A DNA stretch of 64,000 nucleotides, from NCBI RefSeq assembly GCF_003402575.1, contig NZ_BGZJ01000002.1, forward strand, positions 496,001-560,000, written 5' to 3'. Shown here piece by piece: positions 46,228 to 55,060 of this stretch (position 1 is its first letter; every line of letters begins with the position of its first letter). The position numbers were made by a program, and so were the translations under genes. This DNA comes from Mesosutterella multiformis. GTDB lineage: Bacteria > Pseudomonadota > Gammaproteobacteria > Burkholderiales > Burkholderiaceae_F. Under the pieces are notes generated by a model, which worked only from the letters and a program-made list of their open reading frames with translations, searched no databases and was not told where the DNA came from.

Positions 46228-47570
46228 GAGGGTGAGGAAAATTTTGTGGGTGACTCTGAGATAATTGCTCTTGGAGGAGCCTCAAATGAAACGAAAGACA
46301 GACCCCTTGGATAGTGTTGCAGGACAGATTTTAGAAAACGCCAAGAAATCCGGGCTTGAGATTAATACCGCAGAGGATGCGGAAAATCTTATGGCCCATA
46401 TGCTCGGTCGGCTGCTGACTCAAATGCTTGACGGTGAAATGACCAATCATCTCGGTTACGAAAGAGGCGGTAAACGTGTCACCGAAAATGAGCGTAACGG
46501 GCATAGTTCGAAAACCCTCAAATCGTCCAGCCTTGGAAATATCCGTATTGACGTACCCAGAGACCGCAAGGGAGAGTTTGAGCCGAGGGTCGTTCCTAAG
46601 CATAAACGCCAGCTGGCGGGGTTTGAGGACAAGGTTCTGGCCTTGTACGCCAGAGGGCTCTCAACCCGGGAAATTCAAGGCTTTCTCTATGATGAATACG
46701 GTATGGAGACCAGTGCCGAATTTATCAGCGATGTTACGGACGCCATCCTTCCTGAGGTTGAAAAATGGCAGAACCGTCCTCTGGATCCGTTTTATACAAC
46801 TGTTTTCTTTGACTCTATTCGAGTCAAAATCCGAGGTGATAATGGCATTGTTACCCCGAAAGCGGTCCATCTTGCCTTGGGCGTAAACGCCCAGGGCCGC
46901 AAGGAAGTTTTGGGGATGTGGGTCGCTGATAACGAAAGCGCAAAATATTGGCTTAAGGTCTTCACTGAACTCAAAAACAGGGGGGTGTCTGATATTCTGA
47001 TTGCTGTCACAGACGGACTCAAGGGAATGAAGGAGGCGCTTGAAGCTGCCTTTCCCAACACTCTGCTGCAGACCTGCATTGTTCACCTGATCAGGAACAG
47101 TCTGAAATTCGTCGGATATAAGGATTACAAGGCCGTAGCCGGCGCGCTGAAGCCCATTTACCGGGCCGTAAACGCGGCTGATGCGCGGAAGGAACTGGAC
47201 GCTTTTGCACAGTCGGAACTGGGGCTCAGATACCCTTACATCGCCAAACAGTGGATCGATTCCTGGGATAAGGTGATCCCCTTCTTTGATTTTTCCCCAA
47301 ATATCCGCAGACTTATTTATACAACCAATGCCATAGAGAGCCTTAATCGGGATCTAAGAAAAGTAATTAAGACCCGAGCTGCTTTCCCTACTGAAACGGC
47401 TGCTTTGAAACTTCTCTTTCTGGCAATCCGGAAAGTAGAGAAAAGATGGGTGCGGCCTTCTCCATACTGGAGTGCCGCTATGAGAGAATTGGTTGTGCTA
47501 TTTGGTGACCGAATCACCCCCTACATCGATTAACCTTGAACGAGCCGCCCACAAAAAATTACACACCCTC
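46228..47570 (+). mobile_element. IS256-family element, copy C, nested in copy B
   Basis: A complete 1343-bp element flanked by the direct repeat GCCTTGTA at 46220-46227 and 47571-47578. That sequence belongs to copy B's own transposase gene. This proves that copy C inserted into copy B after B was in place. Confidence 0.95.
46286..47533 (+). CDS. IS256-family transposase (copy C)
   Basis: An intact 415-aa transposase nearly identical to that of copy A. The ATG (KRKTDPLD) follows GGAGGAG. Because it is complete, it can act on all three local copies. Three inverted or direct copies within 4.4 kb make the locus prone to deletion and inversion. Confidence 0.93.
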   Translation: MKRKTDPLDSVAGQILENAKKSGLEINTAEDAENLMAHMLGRLLTQMLDGEMTNHLGYERGGKRVTENERNGHSSKTLKSSSLGNIRIDVPRDRKGEFEPRVVPKHKRQLAGFEDKVLALYARGLSTREIQGFLYDEYGMETSAEFISDVTDAILPEVEKWQNRPLDPFYTTVFFDSIRVKIRGDNGIVTPKAVHLALGVNAQGRKEVLGMWVADNESAKYWLKVFTELKNRGVSDILIAVTDGLKGMKEALEAAFPNTLLQTCIVHLIRNSLKFVGYKDYKAVAGALKPIYRAVNAADARKELDAFAQSELGLRYPYIAKQWIDSWDKVIPFFDFSPNIRRLIYTTNAIESLNRDLRKVIKTRAAFPTETAALKLLFLAIRKVEKRWVRPSPYWSAAMRELVVLFGDRITPYID

Positions 47571-48675
47571 GCCTTGTACGCCAGAGGGCTCTCAACCCGG
47601 GAAATTCAAGGCTTTCTCTATGATGAATACGGTATGGAGACCAGTGCCGAATTTATCAGCGATGTTACGGACGCCATCCTTCCTGAGGTTGAAAAATGGC
47701 AGAACCGTCCTCTGGATCCGTTTTATACAACTGTTTTCTTTGACTCTATTCGAGTCAAAATCCGAGGTGATAATGGCATTGTTACCCCGAAAGCGGTCCA
47801 TCTTGCCTTGGGCGTAAACGCCCAGGGCCGCAAGGAAGTTTTGGGGATGTGGGTCGCTGATAACGAAAGCGCAAAATATTGGCTTAAGGTCTTCACTGAA
47901 CTCAAAAACAGGGGGGTGTCTGATATTCTGATTGCTGTCACAGACGGACTCAAGGGAATGAAGGAGGCGCTTGAAGCTGCCTTTCCCAACACTCTGCTGC
48001 AGACCTGCATTGTTCACCTGATCAGGAACAGTCTGAAATTCGTCGGATATAAGGATTACAAGGCCGTAGCCGGCGCGCTGAAGCCCATTTACCGGGCCGT
48101 AAACGCGGCTGATGCGCGGAAGGAACTGGACGCTTTTGCACAGTCGGAACTGGGGCTCAGATACCCTTACATCGCCAAACAGTGGATCGATTCCTGGGAT
48201 AAGGTGATCCCCTTCTTTGATTTTTCCCCAAATATCCGCAGACTTATTTATACAACCAATGCCATAGAGAGCCTTAATCGGGATCTAAGAAAAGTAATTA
48301 AGACCCGAGCTGCTTTCCCTACTGAAACGGCTGCTTTGAAACTTCTCTTTCTGGCAATCCGGAAAGTAGAGAAAAGATGGGTGCGGCCTTCTCCATACTG
48401 GAGTGCCGCTATGAGAGAATTGGTTGTGCTATTTGGTGACCGAATCACCCCCTACATCGATTAACCTTGAACGAGCCGCCCACAAAAAATTACACACCCT
48501 CAATTAAAAAATTCTACTAATCGTTATAAATTGACTGATATCAATTCAAATATCTGATTTCAGGGCTTGAAACCAGACAAAGCGGAACAATGTCCTCATC
48601 CAAATAACCGGGTAAGGGATCAGCTGAAAGAATCAGCTTTTCTCCCCCAAACTTTGTAAGACAGAGGACAAAAAA

Positions 48676-50034
48676 ATGCCGTCTACCGCAATTGATAGCC
48701 AGATCCACGGTTCGATGTTCAGCACGGACGAAATGCGCAAGATTTGGAGCGACGAGTCCTGGGCCCAGAAGTGGCTCGACACGGAAGCCGCTCTTGCTAA
48801 GGCTCAGGGTGAGCTCGGCGTTATTCCGAAGGATAAGGCTGACGTGATCAATGAGTACGCGAAGGCTGAGCTCCTTGACATCCCGTCGATCGGCGAATTC
48901 TACAAGTCCTCGATCACGATCGTGCCGCTGCTCCGCGCTTTCAAGGCGGTTCTTCCTGATCATGCCGGTGAATTCGTTCACTGGGGCGCCACGAGCCAGG
49001 ACATTGTCGACACCGGCATGGTCCTCCTTGAACGCGACGCCTACCAGGTCATTCTCCGCGACATGAAGGCCTGCCTGAAGGCCTGTCTCGCTCTCGCGAA
49101 GAAGTATCGCACCACCCCGATGGCCGGCCGTACGCACGTTGTCCACGCTGTGCCGATCACCTTCGGCTACAAGGCCGCTGTCTGGGCTGACGAACTCGGC
49201 CGCGACATCACCCGCCTTGAAGAGATGGCTCCGCGTGTCTTCGTCGGTGAAATGGCTGGTGCCGTCGGCACGCTCGCCTCTCAGCCTGAGAAGGGCCTTG
49301 AAACCCAGAAGCGCATGTTTGAGATCCTCGGTCTCCGCTGCCCCACGATCGCCTGGCACGTCCAGCGTGACAATCAGGCCGAATTTGTCAGCACGCTGGC
49401 GATCTGCGCAGGCACCATCGGCCGCATTATTCACGAAGTGCTGACTGAGCAGCGTACCGAAGTCCTGGAACTCGAAGAACCGTTCTTCATGGGTAAGGTC
49501 GGTTCCTCCACGATGCCGCATAAGCGCAACCCCGCTGTCTGCGAAAACGTTCTCGCCCTCTGCCGCAACGTCCGCTCGATCGCCCCGTCGATCGTCGAGT
49601 CGATGGTGAGTGAAGCTGAGCGCGACTGGGGCTGCTTCCTCTCCGAGTGGGAAGGCATCCCGCGCGCCTGCCACCTCCTTGGCTGCGCTCTCGCGAAGTC
49701 GAAGTACATCCTTGAGAATCTGATCGTCTATCCGGAGCACATGGAGAAGAACCTCTTCCTGCAGAAGGGTCTGATGATGAGCGAATGCGTGATGATGCAC
49801 CTCGCGACGAAGCTTGGCCGCATGACCTCTCACTCCATTGTCTACAAGGCCTGCATGGAAGCCTATCAGAAGGAAATCCCGCTGAGGGACGTCCTGATGC
49901 GTACGCCTGAAGTGGAAGCCGCGTTCACCGAGGATGAACTCGACCACATGCTGAACCCGCTCACCTATATCGGTCTCGCCCCCGAATTCGTGGACCGCGT
50001 CGAAGCCGAGTTCGGTGAGAAGGCGAATTCCTAA
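48676..50034 (+). CDS. Aspartase/fumarase-superfamily lyase (adenylosuccinate lyase-like)
   Basis: The 452-aa enzyme carries the superfamily signature GSSTMPHKRNP (about 275-285) and conserved WGATSQDI (about 98) and GRTHVVHA (about 150) blocks. Members eliminate fumarate or an analogue from a succinyl compound. It is followed by a CitT-type dicarboxylate antiporter and a GntR regulator rather than purine genes. I therefore infer a catabolic lyase whose fumarate/succinate is exchanged by the transporter, not housekeeping purB. AGAGGA precedes the ATG. It begins 174 bp after IS256 copy B and may have lost upstream DNA. Confidence 0.82.
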   Translation: MPSTAIDSQIHGSMFSTDEMRKIWSDESWAQKWLDTEAALAKAQGELGVIPKDKADVINEYAKAELLDIPSIGEFYKSSITIVPLLRAFKAVLPDHAGEFVHWGATSQDIVDTGMVLLERDAYQVILRDMKACLKACLALAKKYRTTPMAGRTHVVHAVPITFGYKAAVWADELGRDITRLEEMAPRVFVGEMAGAVGTLASQPEKGLETQKRMFEILGLRCPTIAWHVQRDNQAEFVSTLAICAGTIGRIIHEVLTEQRTEVLELEEPFFMGKVGSSTMPHKRNPAVCENVLALCRNVRSIAPSIVESMVSEAERDWGCFLSEWEGIPRACHLLGCALAKSKYILENLIVYPEHMEKNLFLQKGLMMSECVMMHLATKLGRMTSHSIVYKACMEAYQKEIPLRDVLMRTPEVEAAFTEDELDHMLNPLTYIGLAPEFVDRVEAEFGEKANS

Positions 50035-50044
50035 CGCCTTCTCC

Positions 50045-50098
50045 GCCCCGGATTCTTCCGGGGCCGCGCCTCAGGCGGGATCCTCTTCCGCCTGGGGC
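50045..50098 (+). other. Hairpins between the lyase and transporter genes
   Basis: CCCCGG/CCGGGG is followed by GCGCCTCAGGCGG/CCGCCTGGGGC, both without a T-run. They may stabilise the lyase message or partly attenuate the transporter gene. Confidence 0.4.
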
Positions 50099-50166
50099 AA
50101 AGCAGTACCTCAGCAGCCTATCACTGCGTCACTACAAAGATCACCGTTCAAAGCGGGGACAAAATC

Positions 50167-51591
50167 ATGCCAAAAGCTTCTGCAACCTCTGGAGTCCAGC
50201 TCTGGCGCTGGATCGTACCGATCGCGGTCGGTATCATCATCTGGTTCCTCCCGGTGCCTGCGGGTCTTAACCCGAAGGCGATCCACATGCTCGGAATCTT
50301 CCTCGGCACCATCGCCGCGATTCTGACTAACCCGATGCCGTCCGGCGCCGTGATGATGACGGCGCTCGCGGTTTCTTACTTCTCAGGCACGCTGACTCTC
50401 AGCCAGTCACTCTCCGGTCTCGCGTCCGGCACGGTGTGGATGATTTTCTCGGCGTACGTTTTGTCGCTTGGCTTCGTCCAGTCCGGTCTCGGCCGCCGTA
50501 TCGCGTACCTGATGCTCTCGAAGTTCGGCGGTTCTTCCACCGGTATCGCGTATTCGCTCGGCTGCGCCGACCTTGTGATGGCTCCTGCCATGCCTTCCGT
50601 GACGGCTCGCTCCGGCGGCATCATTCTCCCGATCGCGAAGTCAATTAACGACGTGATGGGTTCCACCCCTGGTGAGTCCGGGAAAAAGATCGGTGACTAC
50701 CTCATCATGACGTGTTTTCAGGTCACACCGATCACGGGCGCTCTGTTCCTTACCGGTATGGCCGCGAATCCGCTCTGCGCGCACCTCGCGAAGGAAGGTC
50801 TCGGTGTGGATATCAGCTGGGGCACCTGGCTCTGGGCCGCTCTGCTCCCCGCCGCTATCTGCTTTGTTCTTCTTCCGCACGTGACGAAGTTCCTCGTGAA
50901 GCCCACGATGAATAAGACTCCGGAAGCGAAGGCGCTCGGCAAGAAGATGCTCGGTGAGCTTGGCGCTCTGACGCACCAGGAGAAGCTGGTCGGTATCGGT
51001 TTCATCCTCGCCCTCGTCGGCTGGGCGACCACGATGCTCACGGGTTACGACGCTAACGCGATCGGCCTCGGCGTGGTGGCTTACCTCCTGATCTCGGGCG
51101 CTGTGAAGTGGAAGGACGTGCTTTCTGAAAAGGCGGCCTGGGACACCGTGATCTGGTTCGGCGTCATCATCTCCCTCGCCGGCGGTCTCACGAAGCTTGG
51201 CTTCATCAAGTGGATGTCCGCGACGGTCGCGGCGCAGCTTGTTGGTACGAACTGGCTCGTGGCCTTCATCGTCCTTGGCTTCGCCTATATCTACCTCCAC
51301 TACATCTTCGCTACCGCTTCCGGCCACGTGGCAGCTATGTATGTCCCGTTCTGCGCGGTGGCTATCGGCTGCGGCGCTCCGGCTCTGATGGTCGCGGTCT
51401 GCTTCGGTATCTTCTCCAATATTATGTGGGGCATTACGGAATACGCCGGCGGCCCGGGCCCGATCTACTTCGGTCAGGGTTACTTCGAGCGCCCGCGCTT
51501 CTACAAGATCAACTTCTGCGTGGTGACGCTTAACGTCCTCCTCGTCTTCATCACCGGCATGGCCTGGTGGAAGCTGATCGGCCTCTACTAA
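50167..51591 (+). CDS. DASS (CitT-type) dicarboxylate/anion antiporter
   Basis: The 474-aa inner-membrane protein has about 12-14 helices and family features of the divalent anion:Na+ symporter superfamily: LTNPMPSGAVMM near the N-terminus, APAMPSVTARSGGI (about 140), and the C-terminal IFATASGHVAAMYVPF and NIMWGITEYAGGPGPIYFGQGY. The CitT/TtdT branch exchanges citrate, tartrate or similar acids for succinate under anaerobic conditions. Next to a fumarate-producing lyase this suggests substrate:succinate or fumarate exchange; the substrate itself is not readable. Confidence 0.88.
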   Translation: MPKASATSGVQLWRWIVPIAVGIIIWFLPVPAGLNPKAIHMLGIFLGTIAAILTNPMPSGAVMMTALAVSYFSGTLTLSQSLSGLASGTVWMIFSAYVLSLGFVQSGLGRRIAYLMLSKFGGSSTGIAYSLGCADLVMAPAMPSVTARSGGIILPIAKSINDVMGSTPGESGKKIGDYLIMTCFQVTPITGALFLTGMAANPLCAHLAKEGLGVDISWGTWLWAALLPAAICFVLLPHVTKFLVKPTMNKTPEAKALGKKMLGELGALTHQEKLVGIGFILALVGWATTMLTGYDANAIGLGVVAYLLISGAVKWKDVLSEKAAWDTVIWFGVIISLAGGLTKLGFIKWMSATVAAQLVGTNWLVAFIVLGFAYIYLHYIFATASGHVAAMYVPFCAVAIGCGAPALMVAVCFGIFSNIMWGITEYAGGPGPIYFGQGYFERPRFYKINFCVVTLNVLLVFITGMAWWKLIGLY

Positions 51592-51640
51592 GAAGACCTT
51601 ACAGAAATCCAAACTAACTCTCTACTGTTTCTCTCTGTTC

Positions 51641-51678
51641 CCGGAAGGGGTCCGCAGCGGCTCCTTCCGGTTTTTTTT
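51641..51678 (+). terminator. DASS transporter terminator
   Basis: CCGGAAGG and CCTTCCGG form the stem across a 14-nt loop, followed by eight T. Confidence 0.88.
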
Positions 51679-51750
51679 CACAAACCTGTAATTCTCCGCT
51701 ACTACAATAGAAGCCGGCTTCTTATGTACACCAGAAAAGAGGATGGGACG

Positions 51751-52479
51751 ATGACCCGCGTACTGCTGAAGGACAGACTGGCTCATAAACTGACCCGCGC
51801 GATCGCGAGCGGTCTCTATCCGGTGGGCACTCTCCTTCCAGGCGAAATGGAACTGATGAAGCGGGAAGGGGTCTCGAGGTTCACGGTGCGGGCGGCGCTC
51901 GCGCAGCTTGAGCGCCACGGTCTCATCCGCCGGACGCCGCATGTCGGGACACGCGTGATCAGCCGCGGTTCCACGCAGGGTTTCGGGCAGCAGCTCTCAA
52001 CACTCTCTGACCTCGGCCGCCTCGCGTCGAATAACAAGCGCCGGATCCTCAAGATCGAGGAAGTGGTGATCAGTAAGGAACGAGCCGATCAGATTCACGC
52101 GGTGCCGGGTGAAACGATGATCCGCTTCACGATGGTGCGCGTAGGGGAGAGGGCAGGGGAGCCGCCAGTCGCCTGGACCAGCGAATACGTGAGCCGCGAT
52201 CGGCAGGAACTCGTCACCGAGGCCCCGGCTCACCCCGATATCCTGATGATTGAACTTATCCAGTCGGTTTACGGTGACACGTGCGCCGAGGTGCGTCAGA
52301 CGATTGAGGCGACAAAGCTCCCCGCGGAACCCGCGGAAGCCCTTCACGCGAAAGAAGGAGAGCCCGCGCTTCGGATTCTCCGGCGCTACTTTGACCCAAA
52401 GGGGAAGGTGATCCTCATCACCGTGAGCTATCACCCGGGGGAACGCTACGCCTTCAATCTCACGATTGAGTCGAAGTAG
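51751..52479 (+). CDS. GntR/HutC-family regulator with UTRA domain
   Basis: The 242-aa repressor-type protein has an N-terminal winged helix (YPVGTLLPGEMELMKREGVSRFTVRAALAQLERHGLIRR) and a C-terminal UTRA ligand domain (ISKERADQIHAV, EVRQTIEATKLPAEPAEAL). I use the ATG at 51751 because AGAGGA lies just before it; an ATG nine codons earlier has no site. It follows the lyase/antiporter pair and probably senses their substrate. Regulation of that pair is inferred from position only. Confidence 0.9.
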   Translation: MTRVLLKDRLAHKLTRAIASGLYPVGTLLPGEMELMKREGVSRFTVRAALAQLERHGLIRRTPHVGTRVISRGSTQGFGQQLSTLSDLGRLASNNKRRILKIEEVVISKERADQIHAVPGETMIRFTMVRVGERAGEPPVAWTSEYVSRDRQELVTEAPAHPDILMIELIQSVYGDTCAEVRQTIEATKLPAEPAEALHAKEGEPALRILRRYFDPKGKVILITVSYHPGERYAFNLTIESK

Positions 52480-52541
52480 CGGGTGGACGATTCACGGCCG
52501 AACAAACGTGAAGCGTCCGCTGCGCTTTGGGGTCGGTACGG

Positions 52542-53750
52542 CTAGACGGACGCGCGATGGAATTTCTCCGCCAATGAATCGAGCCAGGCGGGCACCCCGC
52601 TTGCCGTGATCCCGCTATCCCGGAGAATCCGCGCGATATCAGTGGCTGTGAGAATCAGGATTTTATGTTTCCCGTCGATCGCTTCCCGATAGGCGGGTTC
52701 CGAAATATAGCCTGTCGTCACCATGACCCCGAGGTTACGCCGCTCGGTTCGAGAAATCAGGCGTGTCATCTCGGACACCTCTACCCCTTTTTCCGCCTCA
52801 TAGCACCGGGCTTCAAGCGCGGCGCTCAGTCTGACATCCGGGTGAACCGTGCCGCCCGTCGTGATCCGATAGCGGCCCGCGGTGTCCCGGCCGTCGTCCT
52901 GCCACTCGCGGCTGAAGGTGAAACCTTCAAAGTGAGGATCGAGTTTCGAGACGAGGTCCGCCGCGCACTGTTCAAAACCCAATGAGTCATCTTTGAATCT
53001 CTCCCGAATGAGGCTGAGACACTGCAGCCCCTCCATGTCACTCTGCAGCTGATCAAAGGGGGAGGGGAATTCGGAAAGCCTCGGAGCCTTCAGCGGGTGA
53101 AGCCCCGGGCGGCCTTCCCGGACGAAATCCCGCCAGGCGCGCGGGGCGAGCCTGAGGCTATCCGGATCCCCGTGCCAGAGAGCCCGAAGCCACGCCTTGG
53201 ATACAGGCTGACTCCCGGTATCGAGAATCGTGAAGTACGCCTCGTAATTCTGGAACCGCTCACCGTCCACGGTTCTCCAGTGAGCGGTGAGGTCCCGGTC
53301 CGGCGGCAGCCCGGCAGCGCCCGGAGCGGCGAGCCCGAGGAAACGCATATCGCGCCCCGTGCCATGGCGCTTGAAAATCAGGAAAGGCGGAATCTCAGAC
53401 CGGTCACCCGCGTGGAGCTCCCCGAACACTTCCTGAAGGAGGAGATTCCCCTTCCCCCTGGTGTCGAGAAGCGATCTCCCGGCCTTTCGGTTGTCGCCGT
53501 AGTAGCGGAGGACACCGGTTTCGGTATCGAGGAAGTCTGGCCAGGCGAGCTCACACATCGAGGTGTAGAGGACGATATAAGCGATCCGCTTCGTCCGCTG
53601 GTTATAGACCTTCCGGAAGCCTCCGAGATTCGGGCACCCCGGAACGAGCTTCGTGATCACTTCACCCGCGAGATTCGGGTAAGGACCGGATTTATAGACA
53701 CAGTCAACAAAAAGATCGCTCTCTTCAAGCGCTTGATAGGGAACTTCCAT
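52542..53750 (-). CDS. AspBHI-like modification-dependent restriction endonuclease
   Basis: The 402-aa protein starts MEVPYQALEESDLFVDCVY and has SKLxPGCxNxGGFR-type residues (TKLVPGCPNLGGFRKV), a pattern I know from AspBHI-type enzymes, which cut DNA near 5-methylcytosine. The C-terminal part resembles the Mrr-like nuclease (HPDVRLSAALEARCYE, SRTERRNLGVMVTTGYI, ILTATDIARILR). Where this family usually reads E-A-K, this protein has E-A-R (about 313-315), so cleavage may be weakened. GAGAGG precedes the ATG. It converges on the GntR gene and adds a third restriction-type gene set to the window. Confidence 0.75.
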   Translation of the reverse strand: MEVPYQALEESDLFVDCVYKSGPYPNLAGEVITKLVPGCPNLGGFRKVYNQRTKRIAYIVLYTSMCELAWPDFLDTETGVLRYYGDNRKAGRSLLDTRGKGNLLLQEVFGELHAGDRSEIPPFLIFKRHGTGRDMRFLGLAAPGAAGLPPDRDLTAHWRTVDGERFQNYEAYFTILDTGSQPVSKAWLRALWHGDPDSLRLAPRAWRDFVREGRPGLHPLKAPRLSEFPSPFDQLQSDMEGLQCLSLIRERFKDDSLGFEQCAADLVSKLDPHFEGFTFSREWQDDGRDTAGRYRITTGGTVHPDVRLSAALEARCYEAEKGVEVSEMTRLISRTERRNLGVMVTTGYISEPAYREAIDGKHKILILTATDIARILRDSGITASGVPAWLDSLAEKFHRASV

Positions 53751-53969
53751 GCCGGACCTCTCAGGACGTCAGGCCCTTACTCCCTCGTAAAGCAGGCGGC
53801 GCGGGCCGCGCCGCGGGGGAAAGGGCGGTTGAGAGAAAGAATAGCAGCGTTTTTAGCTGCGAATCGATAGAAGCCCGGAAGAACACCAGGGGGCTCGCCG
53901 GAGGCAAAAAAATCCCGGAGCCGTCCGGCCCCGGGTTTGCAGATCGTCACTCTATATATAAGAGGCGTC

Positions 53970-54467
53970 TCAGAGCGAATCCGGATCGTTGCAGCCGCAG
54001 TCGCAGCCGCAGTTGCATTTGGGCTTCGGAGTGCTGAGCGTGATGTAGGACTTGTTGAGAAGGGTCTCAAGCGTCCTGATTTCCTCTGGCGACAGCCCGC
54101 AGCGCGTCCGGCAGTTCAGTTTCCGGCGGATCTTCTCAAAGGTCGGCTGGAGCGCGAGCCCTTTTTCCGTGAGATAGAACATGCAGCAGCGGGAATCCTC
54201 TTCTGACTTCCGCTTCTCGATATAGCCGCGGCCCACGAGCGCCTTCATCGTGAGTGAGGCGGTCGGCTTCGCGCGCGACGTCTGCTCCGCGATTTCGGTG
54301 AGCGTGCAGCTCCCGTGCTCAGAGAGGTAGAAAAAAATGTCCCCGGTGCACGGCGCGATATCGGTCACGCCTTTCCGTGTGAGCTCGCCCTCGATCAGAT
54401 CATTCACGAAGCGGATGAGCTGCTCCGCCTGCGCGAGAATCTTCATAAAGGAAATGTCGTCGTCCAT
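53970..54467 (-). CDS. MarR-family regulator with cysteine-rich tail
   Basis: The 165-aa winged-helix protein has the MarR pattern (CTLTEIAEQTSRAKPTASLTMKALVGRGYIEK, then the wing with SEEDSRCCMFYLTEKG). I use the ATG at 54465-54467 (MDDDISFMKIL); the frame extends upstream but without family sequence. The C-terminus ends in PKCNCGCDCGCNDPDSL, five alternating cysteines that could bind a metal or respond to oxidants. This tail is encoded by hexamer-like repeats. Its target is unknown; brnQ lies divergent 590 bp away. Confidence 0.82.
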   Translation of the reverse strand: MDDDISFMKILAQAEQLIRFVNDLIEGELTRKGVTDIAPCTGDIFFYLSEHGSCTLTEIAEQTSRAKPTASLTMKALVGRGYIEKRKSEEDSRCCMFYLTEKGLALQPTFEKIRRKLNCRTRCGLSPEEIRTLETLLNKSYITLSTPKPKCNCGCDCGCNDPDSL

Positions 54468-55060
54468 CGGGATCTGTCCAGAGTAGCCCGGAGGCCGGAG
54501 GGCACTGCCGCCAGCCGCCAGGGGGGTCAATAAATGTATACAGCTATGGTACCCCGGGACGCCGTTTTCCGAGAGGCTTTGCGGGGGGCGTCCTGCCTCC
54601 CCTCCTTTACTTAGGGGATTACGCCCGCCACTCAAGGATTTTCCGCGTGTTACTATTGATTACAAGGATGCTAATTGCACTCGATCCCGACTTCAGTTTG
54701 GAACCCGGGGGTTACCCGCCTTCAGTTCCCAGCTCTATCAAATAACCGCGGCTCACCCGCCGCGCGTTCGGCAGCCGCCCGATCGGCGCTGCCGGTTCAT
54801 GCCGACAAACAGGACGCATGAGAGCGAAAACCAGGAAGGTGAGAGACATCAATCCTCTCTGATGAATGGCTTCGCCTACCCCGTGAAGCCAGTGGCTTTT
54901 CTGGTGCCTCATCGGCCTGTGCCTCAATCCATCCCGTCCGGGCGGCGAGAAAAACCTTCTCACCGCATGGCAACTTTTTATTTCTTTCGATAAAGAAAGG
55001 AACTGTTTCTGCGTTCTCCAGACCAAAGGGGAACGGATGAACGGTTTCGGACTGTGAACC
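54468..55060. promoter_or_regulatory. Intergenic region between the MarR gene and brnQ
   Basis: 593 bp hold the divergent control region. A 64-codon frame at 54799 has no ribosome binding site and no recognisable features. I could not identify a defined operator, riboswitch or leader peptide. Confidence 0.35.

Larger units (their letters stand above)
45864..48464 (+). pseudogene. IS256-family transposase of copy B, doubly broken
   Basis: The 5' part (45864-46227) is followed by copy C, and the 3' part resumes at 47579. A CA duplication in CGCCACAGCTGG near 46187 (copy C reads CGCCAGCTGG) already shifts the frame before the nested insertion. The open frame at 47493-48464 is only the tail of copy C read into this 3' part. 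No functional product is expected. Confidence 0.9.
45806..48501 (+). mobile_element. IS256-family element, copy B, interrupted by copy C
   Basis: The outer element starts GAGGGTGAGG at 45806 and ends ACACACCCTC at 48501. Its two parts (45806-46227 and 47579-48501) total 1345 bp, 2 more than copies A and C. Its flanks GCTGATAA (left) and AATTAAAA (right) do not match. One side was therefore changed after insertion, most simply by an adjacent deletion that removed the methylase 3' end. Confidence 0.9.

Noticed and set aside
47493-48464. Apparent third transposase gene of 323 codons
   Set aside because: It is the end of IS256 copy C read out of frame into the 3' remainder of copy B; not an independent gene.
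48541-49947. 468-codon minus-strand frame opposite the lyase gene
   Set aside because: It is the antisense shadow of a strongly conserved lyase; no motif or start signal.
54799-54993. 64-codon frame before brnQ as a leader peptide
   Set aside because: No ribosome binding site and no run of leucine, isoleucine or valine codons.
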